Shown here in pieces: positions 35,038 to 44,351 of a stretch of DNA of 64,000 bases. The notes below the pieces were generated by a model. That model did not search any database. It was not told the DNA's origin and was given only the letters and a program-made list of their open reading frames with translations. Every line of letters starts with the position of its first letter. Within the stretch, counting starts at the first letter, position 1. The position numbers and the translations under genes were made by a program. This DNA comes from Flavipsychrobacter stenotrophus. GTDB lineage: Bacteria > Bacteroidota > Bacteroidia > Chitinophagales > Chitinophagaceae. The DNA lies in NCBI RefSeq assembly GCF_002954265.1, contig NZ_PPSL01000006.1:1-64000 (forward strand), in the 5' to 3' direction.

Positions 35038-37722
35038 CTACCAGATCACTACTTTATCATAATATGTTTTACCGCCTGCGACCACTTTTACAAAGTAAGC
35101 ACCAGATGGCAGGCCGGGGATGGAAACGGGTATACTTACCTCATTAGCAGCTGATGTTATTTCTCCCATCTTCTTGCCTGTGATATCCATGACTGTAATT
35201 ACCGCAGTAGTTGATACAGGCAAATTGACTATGAAAGAACCTGAATTAGGATTGGGGAATATTGATATAGATTTATTTCCTATATTATCGGCAATACCGG
35301 CCTGACAGTCGGCGGCAGACTTTACATATAAAATGAAATCAACTACAGCAACCCCACATGAATTAGTGACAATGTAACCAATAAGAACAGCTCCTGCGCT
35401 TATGGCCGTTACTAGTCCTGAAGACGAAACAGTTGCAATAGAAGGACTACCACTACTCCAGGTGCCTGGCCCCGTTGCTGTTACTGTAAATGTACCCGAT
35501 ATTCCCTCACACAAAGTGTCAACACCATAACTTGAAAAAACAATTGGCGGCTCTGAGCCTGCAATTATTTTATAAGCCGTGTCGGCACCGCATGCGTTAG
35601 TTACTATGTAAACTATTGTGTCAGCACCGGTAAATACGGGAGCAACTACCCCTGCTGCAGATACGGTAATAACCCCGGTTGTATTCGACCAGATTCCTCC
35701 GGCCAAACCAACAAATAATGTATCAGTAGCGGATGCACATAATGTATCTGGCCCTGTTATCACACCCACTACGGGCACAGCATCAACAATAATTGGGAGT
35801 ATAGACGTACTTGTTCCGCAACCATTGGTAAGACTATAGGTAATCGTATCTAAACCTGGTAACACACCTGTCACCGCCCCCGAAACAAGCGATGCACTGC
35901 TATTGGTTACACCCCAAATGCCACCGATTGAATCTGTCGAGATCGTCAGTGTTGTACCCACACATAGCGTAGTGACTCCGGAAATATCGCCTGCAAAAGG
36001 CAGAGGATTTACAGCTATTACAAATGTATCATTGGCCATACCACAACTATTAGTATGCGAGTAAACTATCATAGACGTACCGGGTATAACGCCGGTTACC
36101 ACCCCACCAATTACCGTTACCCCAAATGAACTATACCAAATACCGCCAGTAGCCATATTGCTTAATGTTATGGCACTTCCTACACAAACGGATGTTGGGC
36201 CTGTTATGTTACCGGCATCAGGTAGCGGATTAACAGTGACTGGAAGTATTGTATTGTCTGACCCACAGCCGTTTGTAACCGTATAGATTATTGTATCTGC
36301 ACCTGCTGTCAAACCTGTGATTGTACCGGCAGAAACAGAAGCATGGGTATTTACAACGCTCCATGTTCCGCCTGCAGAATCGGCCGAAACCGTGATGGTT
36401 GAGCCAACGCAAACAGTTCCAACACCGGATATCGCGCCCGCATGAGGGAGAGGATTTACAAGTATCGCAAACGTGTCGTTTGCCATGCCGCAACTATTAC
36501 TGTGCGAATTTACTACCAACGTCGTACCAGGTGAAATACCGGTTACTACACCTCCACTTGTCGTTACGCCGAAAGAACTGTACCAAATACCGCCCCCAAC
36601 AGCATTGCTTAATGTGACAGTACTACCAACGCAAACCGCCGCCGGACCTGTAATATTACCTGCAACGGGAGTTGGCTGCACATTGATATGTACATGATAA
36701 AAGGAATCACGCGCATAAAGAGCATTTTCATGTATATGAAATATGTAATCCCCGCTGTCTGACAATGAAAGGCCATTAATAATGAGCACAGTGTCGGTAG
36801 ACAGCAAATTCATATTACGATCGAGCCATTCAAATGAGTAAGGACTGCGACTCATACGTACATACGGGTGAAAAGCATCATCAGCGTCATCGAAAGCGAC
36901 ATACCCTCTGTCTCCGGAACCGGCAGTATCAGCGTTATGAAACATATTATGGAATTGCAGAGTAGTATCTGATGCTACAAGGCGCAATGTATCACCGACA
37001 CAATAAGTGGTATCACCTGAAATAAGTGGCGTAGCTAGTGGGCCTGGCAAACGGGCTGATATTTGTGACAACGGCATAGAAGGACAAATCAAAGTACCCA
37101 ACCTGATCGTCATACTGCCCGCAATATTATATTCTCCTCCGTATAAATAGTGTGGTGGATTAGAAAGCCAAACCCCTTCAAAATAGTCTTCTCTGGTCGT
37201 AGTTGTGCCGTTTCCCCAATCAATTGTGCCAATTTTTGTCGCAGTTAAGTCCGGTAAATTATCTACGGAAAATTCTGGCGCAATGGTCGCGCTTACTGTA
37301 GTGGTATTTATGTTTAAAGGGTCAATTATTACTATTGGTCCTCCAAACGAAAAAAAAGAACTTTCCCACACGGAAGTAAAATTACATTTGAACACAAAAT
37401 GAGCATAGTTTTCTTCCCATAAAAAAGTGCTCGCACAACCGCCGGGATCTGTTGTGGTAAGCGTGAAGCTAAACATCCCACCAGACACCGCAAATGGGTA
37501 TTCGACCACAGGACCTGAAAGAACCGTACCATCTGTAAATACCCAGTTATAGGTATATCCTGAAGTACTCAAACCGGTGTCTGTACCATACTTATAAAAG
37601 GTAGTATCTATTGCATATCGGGTAGATATGAAGTAAGCCGAATTTACACATTGTGCAAAAAGGTTACTCTTCGCACATAAAAGGCATAGTATTGCGAGTA
37701 CTTGGAAAAATTTCAATTTCAT
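35038..37722 (-). CDS. Large T9SS cargo protein with tandem Ig-like/PKD-like repeats
   Basis: 894 residues from the ATG at 37722, giving the signal peptide MKLKFFQVLAILCLLCAKSN; the longer start at 37788 adds 22 residues before it. After an N-terminal region of about 250 residues come about nine beta-sandwich repeats of around 80 residues. They alternate between two types, one with ITGPxxVCVGSxITLSN and GGIWYSSFGV and one with ISGVxTVCVGxTxTxSxDS. The last two resemble BIG2-type folds. The C-terminal 75 residues (ISIFPNPNSGSFIVNLPVST...GLPSGAYFVKVVAGGKTYYD) are a type A T9SS sorting domain, so the protein is exported and anchored or released. A surface adhesive role is likely. Confidence 0.88.
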   Translation of the reverse strand: MKLKFFQVLAILCLLCAKSNLFAQCVNSAYFISTRYAIDTTFYKYGTDTGLSTSGYTYNWVFTDGTVLSGPVVEYPFAVSGGMFSFTLTTTDPGGCASTFLWEENYAHFVFKCNFTSVWESSFFSFGGPIVIIDPLNINTTTVSATIAPEFSVDNLPDLTATKIGTIDWGNGTTTTREDYFEGVWLSNPPHYLYGGEYNIAGSMTIRLGTLICPSMPLSQISARLPGPLATPLISGDTTYCVGDTLRLVASDTTLQFHNMFHNADTAGSGDRGYVAFDDADDAFHPYVRMSRSPYSFEWLDRNMNLLSTDTVLIINGLSLSDSGDYIFHIHENALYARDSFYHVHINVQPTPVAGNITGPAAVCVGSTVTLSNAVGGGIWYSSFGVTTSGGVVTGISPGTTLVVNSHSNSCGMANDTFAILVNPLPHAGAISGVGTVCVGSTITVSADSAGGTWSVVNTHASVSAGTITGLTAGADTIIYTVTNGCGSDNTILPVTVNPLPDAGNITGPTSVCVGSAITLSNMATGGIWYSSFGVTVIGGVVTGVIPGTSMIVYSHTNSCGMANDTFVIAVNPLPFAGDISGVTTLCVGTTLTISTDSIGGIWGVTNSSASLVSGAVTGVLPGLDTITYSLTNGCGTSTSILPIIVDAVPVVGVITGPDTLCASATDTLFVGLAGGIWSNTTGVITVSAAGVVAPVFTGADTIVYIVTNACGADTAYKIIAGSEPPIVFSSYGVDTLCEGISGTFTVTATGPGTWSSGSPSIATVSSSGLVTAISAGAVLIGYIVTNSCGVAVVDFILYVKSAADCQAGIADNIGNKSISIFPNPNSGSFIVNLPVSTTAVITVMDITGKKMGEITSAANEVSIPVSIPGLPSGAYFVKVVAGGKTYYDKVVIW

Positions 37723-37853
37723 AGCTTTTTGTTTTATAGTTAATGTAAAAATAAAACATCTCAGCTCCAAAAAAGCTCTTTTTCTCACGTACGGTCAATT
37801 TTGTTCACGAACGGCATTGAAACGCTAGCCGTTTTAACCAAAAGGAAATAAAA

Positions 37854-37879
37854 AAAGGCTGTCGGTTACGACAGCCTTT
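37854..37879 (-). terminator. Intrinsic terminator of the lipoprotein gene at 37900
   Basis: AAAGGCTGTCG-gtta-CGACAGCCTTT is an 11-bp stem, with a run of A on the plus side giving the U-tail on the minus strand. It lies 20 bp past the stop codon. Confidence 0.85.
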
Positions 37880-37899
37880 AGTAATCTAATATATTATCC

Positions 37900-38463
37900 T
37901 TACCCCTGTACGTGTACAGAATATTGAACATCTATTTTTACCCGGATAGAATCGGAAGTTGCACGGCGCAGACTGCCACCTACTGTGTAGGTAAAGTTAG
38001 TTCCGTTCAAATAGCCTTTCAATTCTACATTAGGATCAACAGGCATATCCAGCACTGTGCCATATGTATCGGGGTTACTCAAAGACAATGAGTATGGAGT
38101 AGTATTGGTGTTTGAATAAAACGAACCCGATGCTGACCTGAAATTAGCAAAGTTGTTGGCTGTTGTAGGGTTCAGCAATGTAAGTTTGCATGAAGTCAGT
38201 TTTGCGCTGGTAATATTGGCGATACCCAACACATTAGCAGTATTGGCTTTGATAAATGAATCGACATTGTAGTGAACTTCCTGCGAACCGGTAGCAGCAC
38301 CTACTGTATCTGAAGATGGCGGTAATACAATTTCGGTTGATGCAGTTTGTAAGGTTAGGTCATACTGAACCAGGCTAGCAATTTTGCTGCACGACTGCAA
38401 ATAAGCAGTTCCCAAACACGTCATTACCATTGCCGAAGCGAATAATATTCTGGATTTTCTCAT
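37900..38463 (-). CDS. Predicted lipoprotein of unknown function
   Basis: 187 residues. The N-terminus MRKSRILFASAMVMTCLGTA leads to a lipobox (YLQSC, Cys at about residue 25), so it is a lipoprotein exported by Sec and lipidated. The mature part is a Ser/Thr/Asn-rich beta-type domain (NFANFRSASGSFYSNTNTTPY, ELKGYLNGTNFTYTVGGSLR) with no recognised family. Such small Bacteroidota lipoproteins often sit in the outer membrane, but no partner gene is adjacent. It stands alone between the T9SS cargo gene and the methyltransferase gene. Confidence 0.75.
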   Translation of the reverse strand: MRKSRILFASAMVMTCLGTAYLQSCSKIASLVQYDLTLQTASTEIVLPPSSDTVGAATGSQEVHYNVDSFIKANTANVLGIANITSAKLTSCKLTLLNPTTANNFANFRSASGSFYSNTNTTPYSLSLSNPDTYGTVLDMPVDPNVELKGYLNGTNFTYTVGGSLRRATSDSIRVKIDVQYSVHVQG

Positions 38464-38583
38464 AAATAAAGTTTAGTCAAAGATAAGTTTAAATGAATAA
38501 ATAAAAAAATGTCATTGGTGGCTAGCCTTCCACCTCATAGTATCAACAAGCGTGCCAGTTTTAAAGGATTGTTAAATTAAATT

Positions 38584-39114
38584 TCAGAATAAACCCAGCT
38601 GGCCGGTCTTGCCAGAATGCTTCCGCTCGTGGTCGAGCAACCATTGTTTCTTAGGTAGTCCACCTCCATAACCTACCAGGCTACCGTTCTCCCCTATCAC
38701 CCTGTGGCAGGGCACTATAATAGCAATGCCGTTTTCGCCGTTAGCGCCTGCCACTGCACGGATGGCTTTTTCATTGCCCAGCATAATCGACTGCTTTTTA
38801 TAAGACCTAGTTTCGGCATAAGGTATCTGCATCAACAATTTCCATACACTCACCTGAAATGGACTACCCACCAAATGCAATGGCAGATCAAAGTCTTTGA
38901 GCTCACCTGTAAAGTACTCACCCGCCTGCCGTTTAAGTTTCTCGAAATGCGGATGCTCACCCGGTGTAAAACTGCAACCCATATGTTTCTCTATCCGATT
39001 CATGATCGTATCGATACTTCGTCGGTACTCAAAGTCAAACAAACAGATACCCTCATCAGATGCGCCCATGCGCATAATGCCTAAAGGTGTTTTTATGGAT
39101 GATAGATACAGCAT
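38584..39114 (-). CDS. ogt: Methylated-DNA-protein cysteine methyltransferase
   Basis: 176 residues. The alkyl-acceptor motif PCHRVIG is present with the reactive C136, followed by NGSLVGYGGGLPKKQWLLDHE, and the DNA-binding segment GNEKAIRAVAGANGEN lies before it. It directly reverses O6-alkylguanine damage by transferring the alkyl group to its own Cys. The N-terminal part is the short ribonuclease-H-like domain; there is no Ada regulatory domain. It is 11 bp downstream of the hydrolase gene in the lpxK operon, which is an unusual partner for a DNA repair enzyme. Confidence 0.95.
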   Translation of the reverse strand: MLYLSSIKTPLGIMRMGASDEGICLFDFEYRRSIDTIMNRIEKHMGCSFTPGEHPHFEKLKRQAGEYFTGELKDFDLPLHLVGSPFQVSVWKLLMQIPYAETRSYKKQSIMLGNEKAIRAVAGANGENGIAIIVPCHRVIGENGSLVGYGGGLPKKQWLLDHERKHSGKTGQLGLF

Positions 39115-39125
39115 ACAACTCTAAA

Positions 39126-39767
39126 TTACTTTATATTCTCTAGTATCCCCGCCAATATCTTATTTACCTTTTCTGCATTAATAAACACCATCAGATGCTG
39201 ACCACCCTTCACAGTGTGAGTCGCTTTTACATTTCTACCGGGTATCACAATATCCAATGTACCATGTATGTGACTTATGTTTTCGGGGTAGGTTGTGTTT
39301 TGCCACTCCATCACCACCTTTAGTGCCCATTGCATAAACCGGCCACTTACCGCATTAAATTCACTCATGCGTTCGGTCAACGGCACTATACCTCTCAACC
39401 CCATCAATAGCCTGTTAGGTATAGAGAAGCAAAAAGGAGGAATCAATCTTTTCTTTACTATATACCTTGCCAGCCTACCCGGCTCGGGTAGTTCGTCTTT
39501 TGTCTTGGCGCTTGATATTAATATAATGTGGCGTACATCTATCAACTTACCTATCTCCACCGCCAGCATACCACCAAAGGACAAACCAAGAATAATGGGA
39601 TTGGACTCTTTAATATTAACCGCCATCTTACCTGCATAAGATTCCAGTGTATCCGTATCATCATACGACACCCAAGACAATGGCACAAACTCATAGCCAT
39701 CCACGCTCAGCCGTTTAAAGGCCCGGTGATCGCAACCCATACCGCTTATGCAATACACCTTTGTCAT
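39126..39767 (-). CDS. Alpha/beta hydrolase
   Basis: 213 residues. The nucleophile elbow is GLSFGG (PIILGLSFGGMLAVEIG), with its Ser as the catalytic residue; the acid is in HGTLDIVIPGRN and the His in KGGQHLMVFINAEKV. The short opening VYCISGMGCDHRAFKRL is typical of small Bacteroidota hydrolases whose substrate is unknown. It overlaps the upstream lpxK gene by 4 bp (ATGA-type coupling), so the two are translated together. Confidence 0.88.
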   Translation of the reverse strand: MTKVYCISGMGCDHRAFKRLSVDGYEFVPLSWVSYDDTDTLESYAGKMAVNIKESNPIILGLSFGGMLAVEIGKLIDVRHIILISSAKTKDELPEPGRLARYIVKKRLIPPFCFSIPNRLLMGLRGIVPLTERMSEFNAVSGRFMQWALKVVMEWQNTTYPENISHIHGTLDIVIPGRNVKATHTVKGGQHLMVFINAEKVNKILAGILENIK

Positions 39768-40900
39768 GCGCCGCCCAACCCTACATACTCGATCGGTCCG
39801 TTGAAATCATCACTGTTTTCGGTAATGGTTCGCTCTACATATTTATGCACGAGGTAGTTCAGCTCTTCGCCCTTACCCAATAGTACCACCACCTTTATGG
39901 GCACTACCACTATTTTCACTCCCAGTTCTACTAGTTTTTCATAATGCAGGTGCAGACGCGTAGCGTCCTTTTCTGTGGTCACTATTACCTTGTTCTCTAC
40001 ATTCCAGTTTTTGTATGCCGCCATTATCTCCTCAATATCGGTGGTCACAAAATAGTGGTGATCGGGGTAGCTAAGCAAATGCAGATCAGCAACACCCTGC
40101 TTCAGGTAACTTATGAGTGGTTCCGGCCTTGCAATACCACACACCAATATTGTATGCGTGTTCGCCAGGTTTTCAGGTTCGCGGGTAAAGAAGTTGAATG
40201 GGGTACCATATTGAATACCGGTAAAGAACACACTCTGGTGTGGTAGCGGGTTTATATGTTTGGTTATCTCGCTGGCCTGCGCTGTAGTAATGTTCAGCGG
40301 ACTCTTAGAAACTACTATTACCTCCGCCCTCTTATAAGCGCCACGACTTTCACGCAGATTGCCAAAGGGAAGGATATGGTCTTTATAAAACGGGCGGGAG
40401 TAATCAGTGATCAGAATGTTCAAGCCCGCCTTTACCGAGCGGTGCTGATAGGCATCATCCAGCAGTATCACATCTATGCCCGGCCGGCGCTGTAGTAATG
40501 CAGGTATCCCGGTAAGTCTTTCTTCGGCCACACACACTACCGCGTCGGGGTACTTCATGAAGTACTGCATAGGTTCATCACCAATGCGCAGGGCATTGGC
40601 TTTCTCATCGGCAATAATAAAACCCTTGGTATAGCGCTTGTACCCGCGACTCATGGTAGCAACAGTATATTGATACTGCAGCAGATCCAACAGGTATTCT
40701 ACATGTGGTGTTTTACCGGTACCACCGGTAGATAAGTTACCTACAGTAATGACAGGTACACTGAAACTGATAGAATTGAAGAACTTAATATCATAGAGCC
40801 TGTTGCGCAGCCATACCAATGACCCATATATAAGGGTGAACGGATACAAGGCCAGTCGCAACACAGTTGTTACATAATAAAGGAAGCTGTTTTCTCGCAT
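39764..40900 (-). CDS. lpxK: Tetraacyldisaccharide 4'-kinase
   Basis: 378 residues. The Walker A loop is in VGNLSTGGTGKTPHVEYLL (about residues 52-70). It phosphorylates the 4' position of the lipid A disaccharide precursor at the inner membrane, using ATP. The downstream DDAYQHRSVKAGLNILITDY segment is the conserved second motif of the family. The first residues (SFLYYVTTVLRLALYPFTLIYG) provide a membrane-anchoring helix. It is the first gene of an operon with a hydrolase and ogt. All expected motifs are present. Confidence 0.96.
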   Translation of the reverse strand: MRENSFLYYVTTVLRLALYPFTLIYGSLVWLRNRLYDIKFFNSISFSVPVITVGNLSTGGTGKTPHVEYLLDLLQYQYTVATMSRGYKRYTKGFIIADEKANALRIGDEPMQYFMKYPDAVVCVAEERLTGIPALLQRRPGIDVILLDDAYQHRSVKAGLNILITDYSRPFYKDHILPFGNLRESRGAYKRAEVIVVSKSPLNITTAQASEITKHINPLPHQSVFFTGIQYGTPFNFFTREPENLANTHTILVCGIARPEPLISYLKQGVADLHLLSYPDHHYFVTTDIEEIMAAYKNWNVENKVIVTTEKDATRLHLHYEKLVELGVKIVVVPIKVVVLLGKGEELNYLVHKYVERTITENSDDFNGPIEYVGLGGA

Positions 40901-41049
40901 GTAATGATTGTAATATAGGTGTCAAAGGTCGCTAATAAATGTTTACACGCTGAAGGATAATTGCAAATACAGTTATAAAAAACAAAAAGTTCACCGGCTT
41001 ATGGAAAATTCGCGGATCTGTATCTTATATTTATAAGTACATTTTTGTT

Positions 41050-41625
41050 ATGGGTAAGGTCTACATTTCCCGAAGGCTGTCATTGATTTTGCTGTTGGCA
41101 ACAGCAATGGTGTCTATTGCATCTATGGCATGTACCGGCAAAACACCCGACAAAACGGATTCCACCACCCGCACGCGTTTTCATGAAACTACACTAAAGA
41201 CCGACGTTGATAGCATAGTGGTCGTAAAGAGATTCCGCCACATTTATGTATTTAATAGTGGCAAACTGCTGAAGGTATATAACATATCATTGGGCGAACA
41301 ACCGGTAGGTGCCAAACACTTTAAGAACGACCGCAAAACACCTGAAGGCGTTTATTACATTACCAGGCGCAATCCATACAGCATGGCCCACAAATCGCTG
41401 GCCATCTCCTACCCCAACGAACGCGACCGCAAATATGCCCGTGCACAAGGCAAAGACACAGGCGGAGATGTGATGATACACGGCATACTGAACGGCTACG
41501 ACAAACAGGCCGCCGACTTTGTGGGCGTAGACTGGACCTGGGGCTGCATAGCCGTAACCAACCAGGAAGTTGATGAACTATATGAGCATGTTATGCTAGG
41601 GTCGCCTATTAATATATTGCCGTAG
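41050..41625 (+). CDS. L,D-transpeptidase (YkuD/YafK-like) lipoprotein
   Basis: 191 residues. The signal sequence ends in SMACTGK, a lipobox with Cys around residue 28. The catalytic domain has the YkuD pattern: FNSGKLLKVYNISLGEQPVG, then VMIHGILNG with H144 and WTWGCIAVTNQEVDEL with the active-site C166. It cross-links or trims peptidoglycan stem peptides outside the cytoplasm, with YafK-like members often amidating or linking lipoproteins. It faces the TonB receptor gene convergently (16 bp between stops). The role within this cell is inferred from the family. Confidence 0.9.
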   Translation: MGKVYISRRLSLILLLATAMVSIASMACTGKTPDKTDSTTRTRFHETTLKTDVDSIVVVKRFRHIYVFNSGKLLKVYNISLGEQPVGAKHFKNDRKTPEGVYYITRRNPYSMAHKSLAISYPNERDRKYARAQGKDTGGDVMIHGILNGYDKQAADFVGVDWTWGCIAVTNQEVDELYEHVMLGSPINILP

Positions 41626-41641
41626 GGGTTAGCATTTAGCA

Positions 41642-44056
41642 TCAATCCACCTTCATCCTCCCCTTCTCCTCCAGCGCATTATTATGTTGGCGGGCCTGGC
41701 CATTACCGAAGTTGTAGGTGAATGACAGGTAGGCCATCTGGCTGGCAATGCGGGTGCGGGAATCGGAGCGGAAGTTATTGAGCACGTTATGGCTCGTGAA
41801 TTTAGACAGGTAGAACGGATCTTCAAGTGATGCTTTTATGTTGATGTGGTCGCCTATTCGCTTAGATACACCCGCAGAAGTATAAATGTAATCGCCACTG
41901 GTACCCATAACCGAACTCACATATTTTGATGTATAGTAGACCTGCGCCTCCGCTCTCCATCCCTTACCCAAATCGAATTGCGAGAACATACTCGTATTCC
42001 AGCCTACGCCATCATTCACTATATTGTTATTGGCTACCATGCCTGAGTAGTAGAGATAATACCCATCGGCGGTCAGGTTTAGCGACCACCATTTGGTCAC
42101 ATCTTTATTGAAGGCAATGCTCAGGTCGGCCATGCGGTTCTCCCCTATATTTTTGTTGGTGCCGTATATGATGCGGGTGGCATTATCTGCCAGGACTACC
42201 TCACTCATCACATCTTTGGTCTGCGCCAGGCTCAGTGCGGTAATGATCATATTCTTATAGCTATGCTTCAGCTCTATACTATTGGTATACTGCGGCTGCA
42301 GGTAAGGGTTGCCTGCTGTATAGTTATATTGGAACGAATAGTAGATAAACGGATTGAGCAACTTATATCCCGGTCTGTCTATTCGCCTGCCATAGTTCAG
42401 CTCAAACTGGTTATTACTATCTGCCTTGTAGCCAATAAATGCCGTGGGGAACAATGATAGATAGTTTCTTGAAAAATGGTCGGAATGTACATGCTGCAAA
42501 CCATCTGCAATGGTTTGCTCTGCTCTCAGCCCTACCCTGGCGTTCCATTTATCATTCATATCTTTAGCTGCTGCTGCATAAACAGCATTGATGTTCTCTT
42601 TATACACAAACCTGTTGCTGCGGCTGGTGTCATTTACCCAATTATTGTTCTGCAACAAACTGAACCCCGCATCATTATCAGTTTTCACCAGGCTACTCTT
42701 GGCACCTGCTTCCAGCCTTATACCATTCTTAAAAGCATAGGTATAATCTACTTTCGCACTTACCACGTTGATGATCGACTGTTGTTTACTTTTCAGCATC
42801 AATGCGGGTGACGATGCCTTCATCTGGTCATTGAGTGTTGCATTGGTGAAATCCTGCCGGTAGTCGTTTCCATAGGTCAGGTAATCCAGGTTAACATCCA
42901 GGCTGCTTGCGCCGCTGAATTTATGCGACAGGTAAGCATTTGTGGTCACATCTTTGCGAATAAAACCATCCGGATTAAGGATATCATTGTAGCTTATCGT
43001 ATTGGTCAGGTTATCGTAACGTGTTGCAAACACATGACTGGTCATGTCATTGGGGTGATAGGCTCCTCTGGCACTTATGCCTATCGTTGTCTTTTCAGTG
43101 AGATCATAGTCTGCAGACAACCTTAGTGTAGTTATAGAGAATTTCTCTTTGGGAGTACTATGTATAAAACTGCTCGCCTGCACATTGCCAGTTACAGCAT
43201 CGATGAAGTATTGATTATCTGTAAAGTCGGCAAAGCCGGTGGCATGTACATCTGTAGCGTTTAATGAGAGATTCAGCTTGTTCTTCTTATAGTTCAGCAT
43301 CAGGCTGCCGTGCTCATTGCTATAAACACCTTGACCAAGCGTTAGCGACGCATTCCCACTCACCCCCAGCTTTTTATTCTTCTTCAGCTTTAAATTGATG
43401 ACACCCACATTACCTGCGGCATCGTATTTAGCTCCGGGCTGTGTTACCAGTTCAAGCTGGGCAATCTCAGCCGCACTCATGCTCTTCAGGTATTCGGCCA
43501 GCTGATCGCCGCTCAGGTAAGTAGGCCGGTCGTTGATCAATACCAATACCCCCTGCTTGCCATGCATAGATATGTTGCCCGCCTGATCCACGCTCAGCCC
43601 CGGCAGGCGCCGCAGCAATTCCAATGCATTATTACCAATGGCCGATGAAGAGCCTTCTACATTCACCACCAGTTTACCCAATACCATTTCTATGAAAGGC
43701 CGCCTGGCGCTAACGGTAGCTTCTGCAAGGGTGCCGTTACTTTTATGTAGCAAGATATCAGTTGTATAAGTTGCTGCATCTTTAACCACTAATTCCTGCA
43801 TTACAGCCCCATAACCCACCAGGGAAATACTCAGCAAATAATTACCAATAGTCACATCTGAAAACGTATACTGCCCTTTATCATCGGTGAGCTCGGTTTT
43901 TACCCACGATGAATCTGCGGCATTGAGCAGAAAAACCGAGACCGACGATAAAGCCTTATCCTGCTCCATCACCTTACCAGATATGATGGCACCGTCGGCT
44001 ACAGATCTGAACACAATACAGAAAAGCAAACAAAGAAGAACAGAGAATCTGTGCAT
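41642..44056 (-). CDS. TonB-dependent receptor-like outer membrane protein
   Basis: 804 residues from the ATG at 44056, giving the signal peptide MHRFSVLLCLLFCIVFRSVA; the longer start adds 13 residues before it. Residues 25-100 are a CarboxypepD_reg-like domain (GKVMEQDKALSSVSVFLLN, YTFSDVTIGNYLLSISLVGY). Residues 115-230 are a plug-like domain (LELLRRLPGLSVDQAGNISM, GVLVLINDRPTYLSG). The rest is a long beta-barrel, ending in FNFGNGQARQHNNALEE. Such proteins import large or scarce ligands through the outer membrane, or act as siderophore or glycan receptors. No SusD partner is adjacent, which argues against a polysaccharide-utilisation locus. Confidence 0.9.
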   Translation of the reverse strand: MHRFSVLLCLLFCIVFRSVADGAIISGKVMEQDKALSSVSVFLLNAADSSWVKTELTDDKGQYTFSDVTIGNYLLSISLVGYGAVMQELVVKDAATYTTDILLHKSNGTLAEATVSARRPFIEMVLGKLVVNVEGSSSAIGNNALELLRRLPGLSVDQAGNISMHGKQGVLVLINDRPTYLSGDQLAEYLKSMSAAEIAQLELVTQPGAKYDAAGNVGVINLKLKKNKKLGVSGNASLTLGQGVYSNEHGSLMLNYKKNKLNLSLNATDVHATGFADFTDNQYFIDAVTGNVQASSFIHSTPKEKFSITTLRLSADYDLTEKTTIGISARGAYHPNDMTSHVFATRYDNLTNTISYNDILNPDGFIRKDVTTNAYLSHKFSGASSLDVNLDYLTYGNDYRQDFTNATLNDQMKASSPALMLKSKQQSIINVVSAKVDYTYAFKNGIRLEAGAKSSLVKTDNDAGFSLLQNNNWVNDTSRSNRFVYKENINAVYAAAAKDMNDKWNARVGLRAEQTIADGLQHVHSDHFSRNYLSLFPTAFIGYKADSNNQFELNYGRRIDRPGYKLLNPFIYYSFQYNYTAGNPYLQPQYTNSIELKHSYKNMIITALSLAQTKDVMSEVVLADNATRIIYGTNKNIGENRMADLSIAFNKDVTKWWSLNLTADGYYLYYSGMVANNNIVNDGVGWNTSMFSQFDLGKGWRAEAQVYYTSKYVSSVMGTSGDYIYTSAGVSKRIGDHINIKASLEDPFYLSKFTSHNVLNNFRSDSRTRIASQMAYLSFTYNFGNGQARQHNNALEEKGRMKVD

Positions 44057-44140
44057 AGTTATTACAAAGTGTGCGGCCAAAAGTAAACTACACAATGCCG
44101 AACTTAAAGAAGTTTAACCATAATTAACCAGGCATCAAAA

Positions 44141-44170
44141 AAAGGGTCTCCGAAGAATCGGAAACCCTTT
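44141..44170. terminator. Terminator-like hairpin upstream of the TonB receptor gene
   Basis: AAAGGGTcTCCGA-agaa-TCGGAaACCCTTT forms a 12-bp stem with one mismatch, flanked by A-run and T-run. It sits in the gap between the giant adhesin gene end and the receptor gene start, and most likely ends the adhesin transcript. Confidence 0.7.
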
Positions 44171-44244
44171 GTTCACATACTATTCTCTGAAAATCCGCCT
44201 TTCGAATAGATCCTTTATAGCTAACTATTATTATTTTTTGCTCT

Positions 44245-44267
44245 GGGTAAAGGTTTTCCCTTTATCC
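44245..44267 (-). terminator. Second hairpin after the adhesin gene
   Basis: GGGTAAAGG-ttttc-CCTTTATCC forms a 9-bp stem with one wobble; the minus-strand tail is A/T-rich. It is 85 bp beyond the adhesin stop and would act in tandem with the hairpin at 44141-44170. Confidence 0.5.
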
Positions 44268-44351
44268 GGCATTTCAAAATTTCAGGCAAAAAATAAGGGT
44301 TACCCCTACCATGGATGAATATGCTTATCATTTATTCAATACATGCTAATA

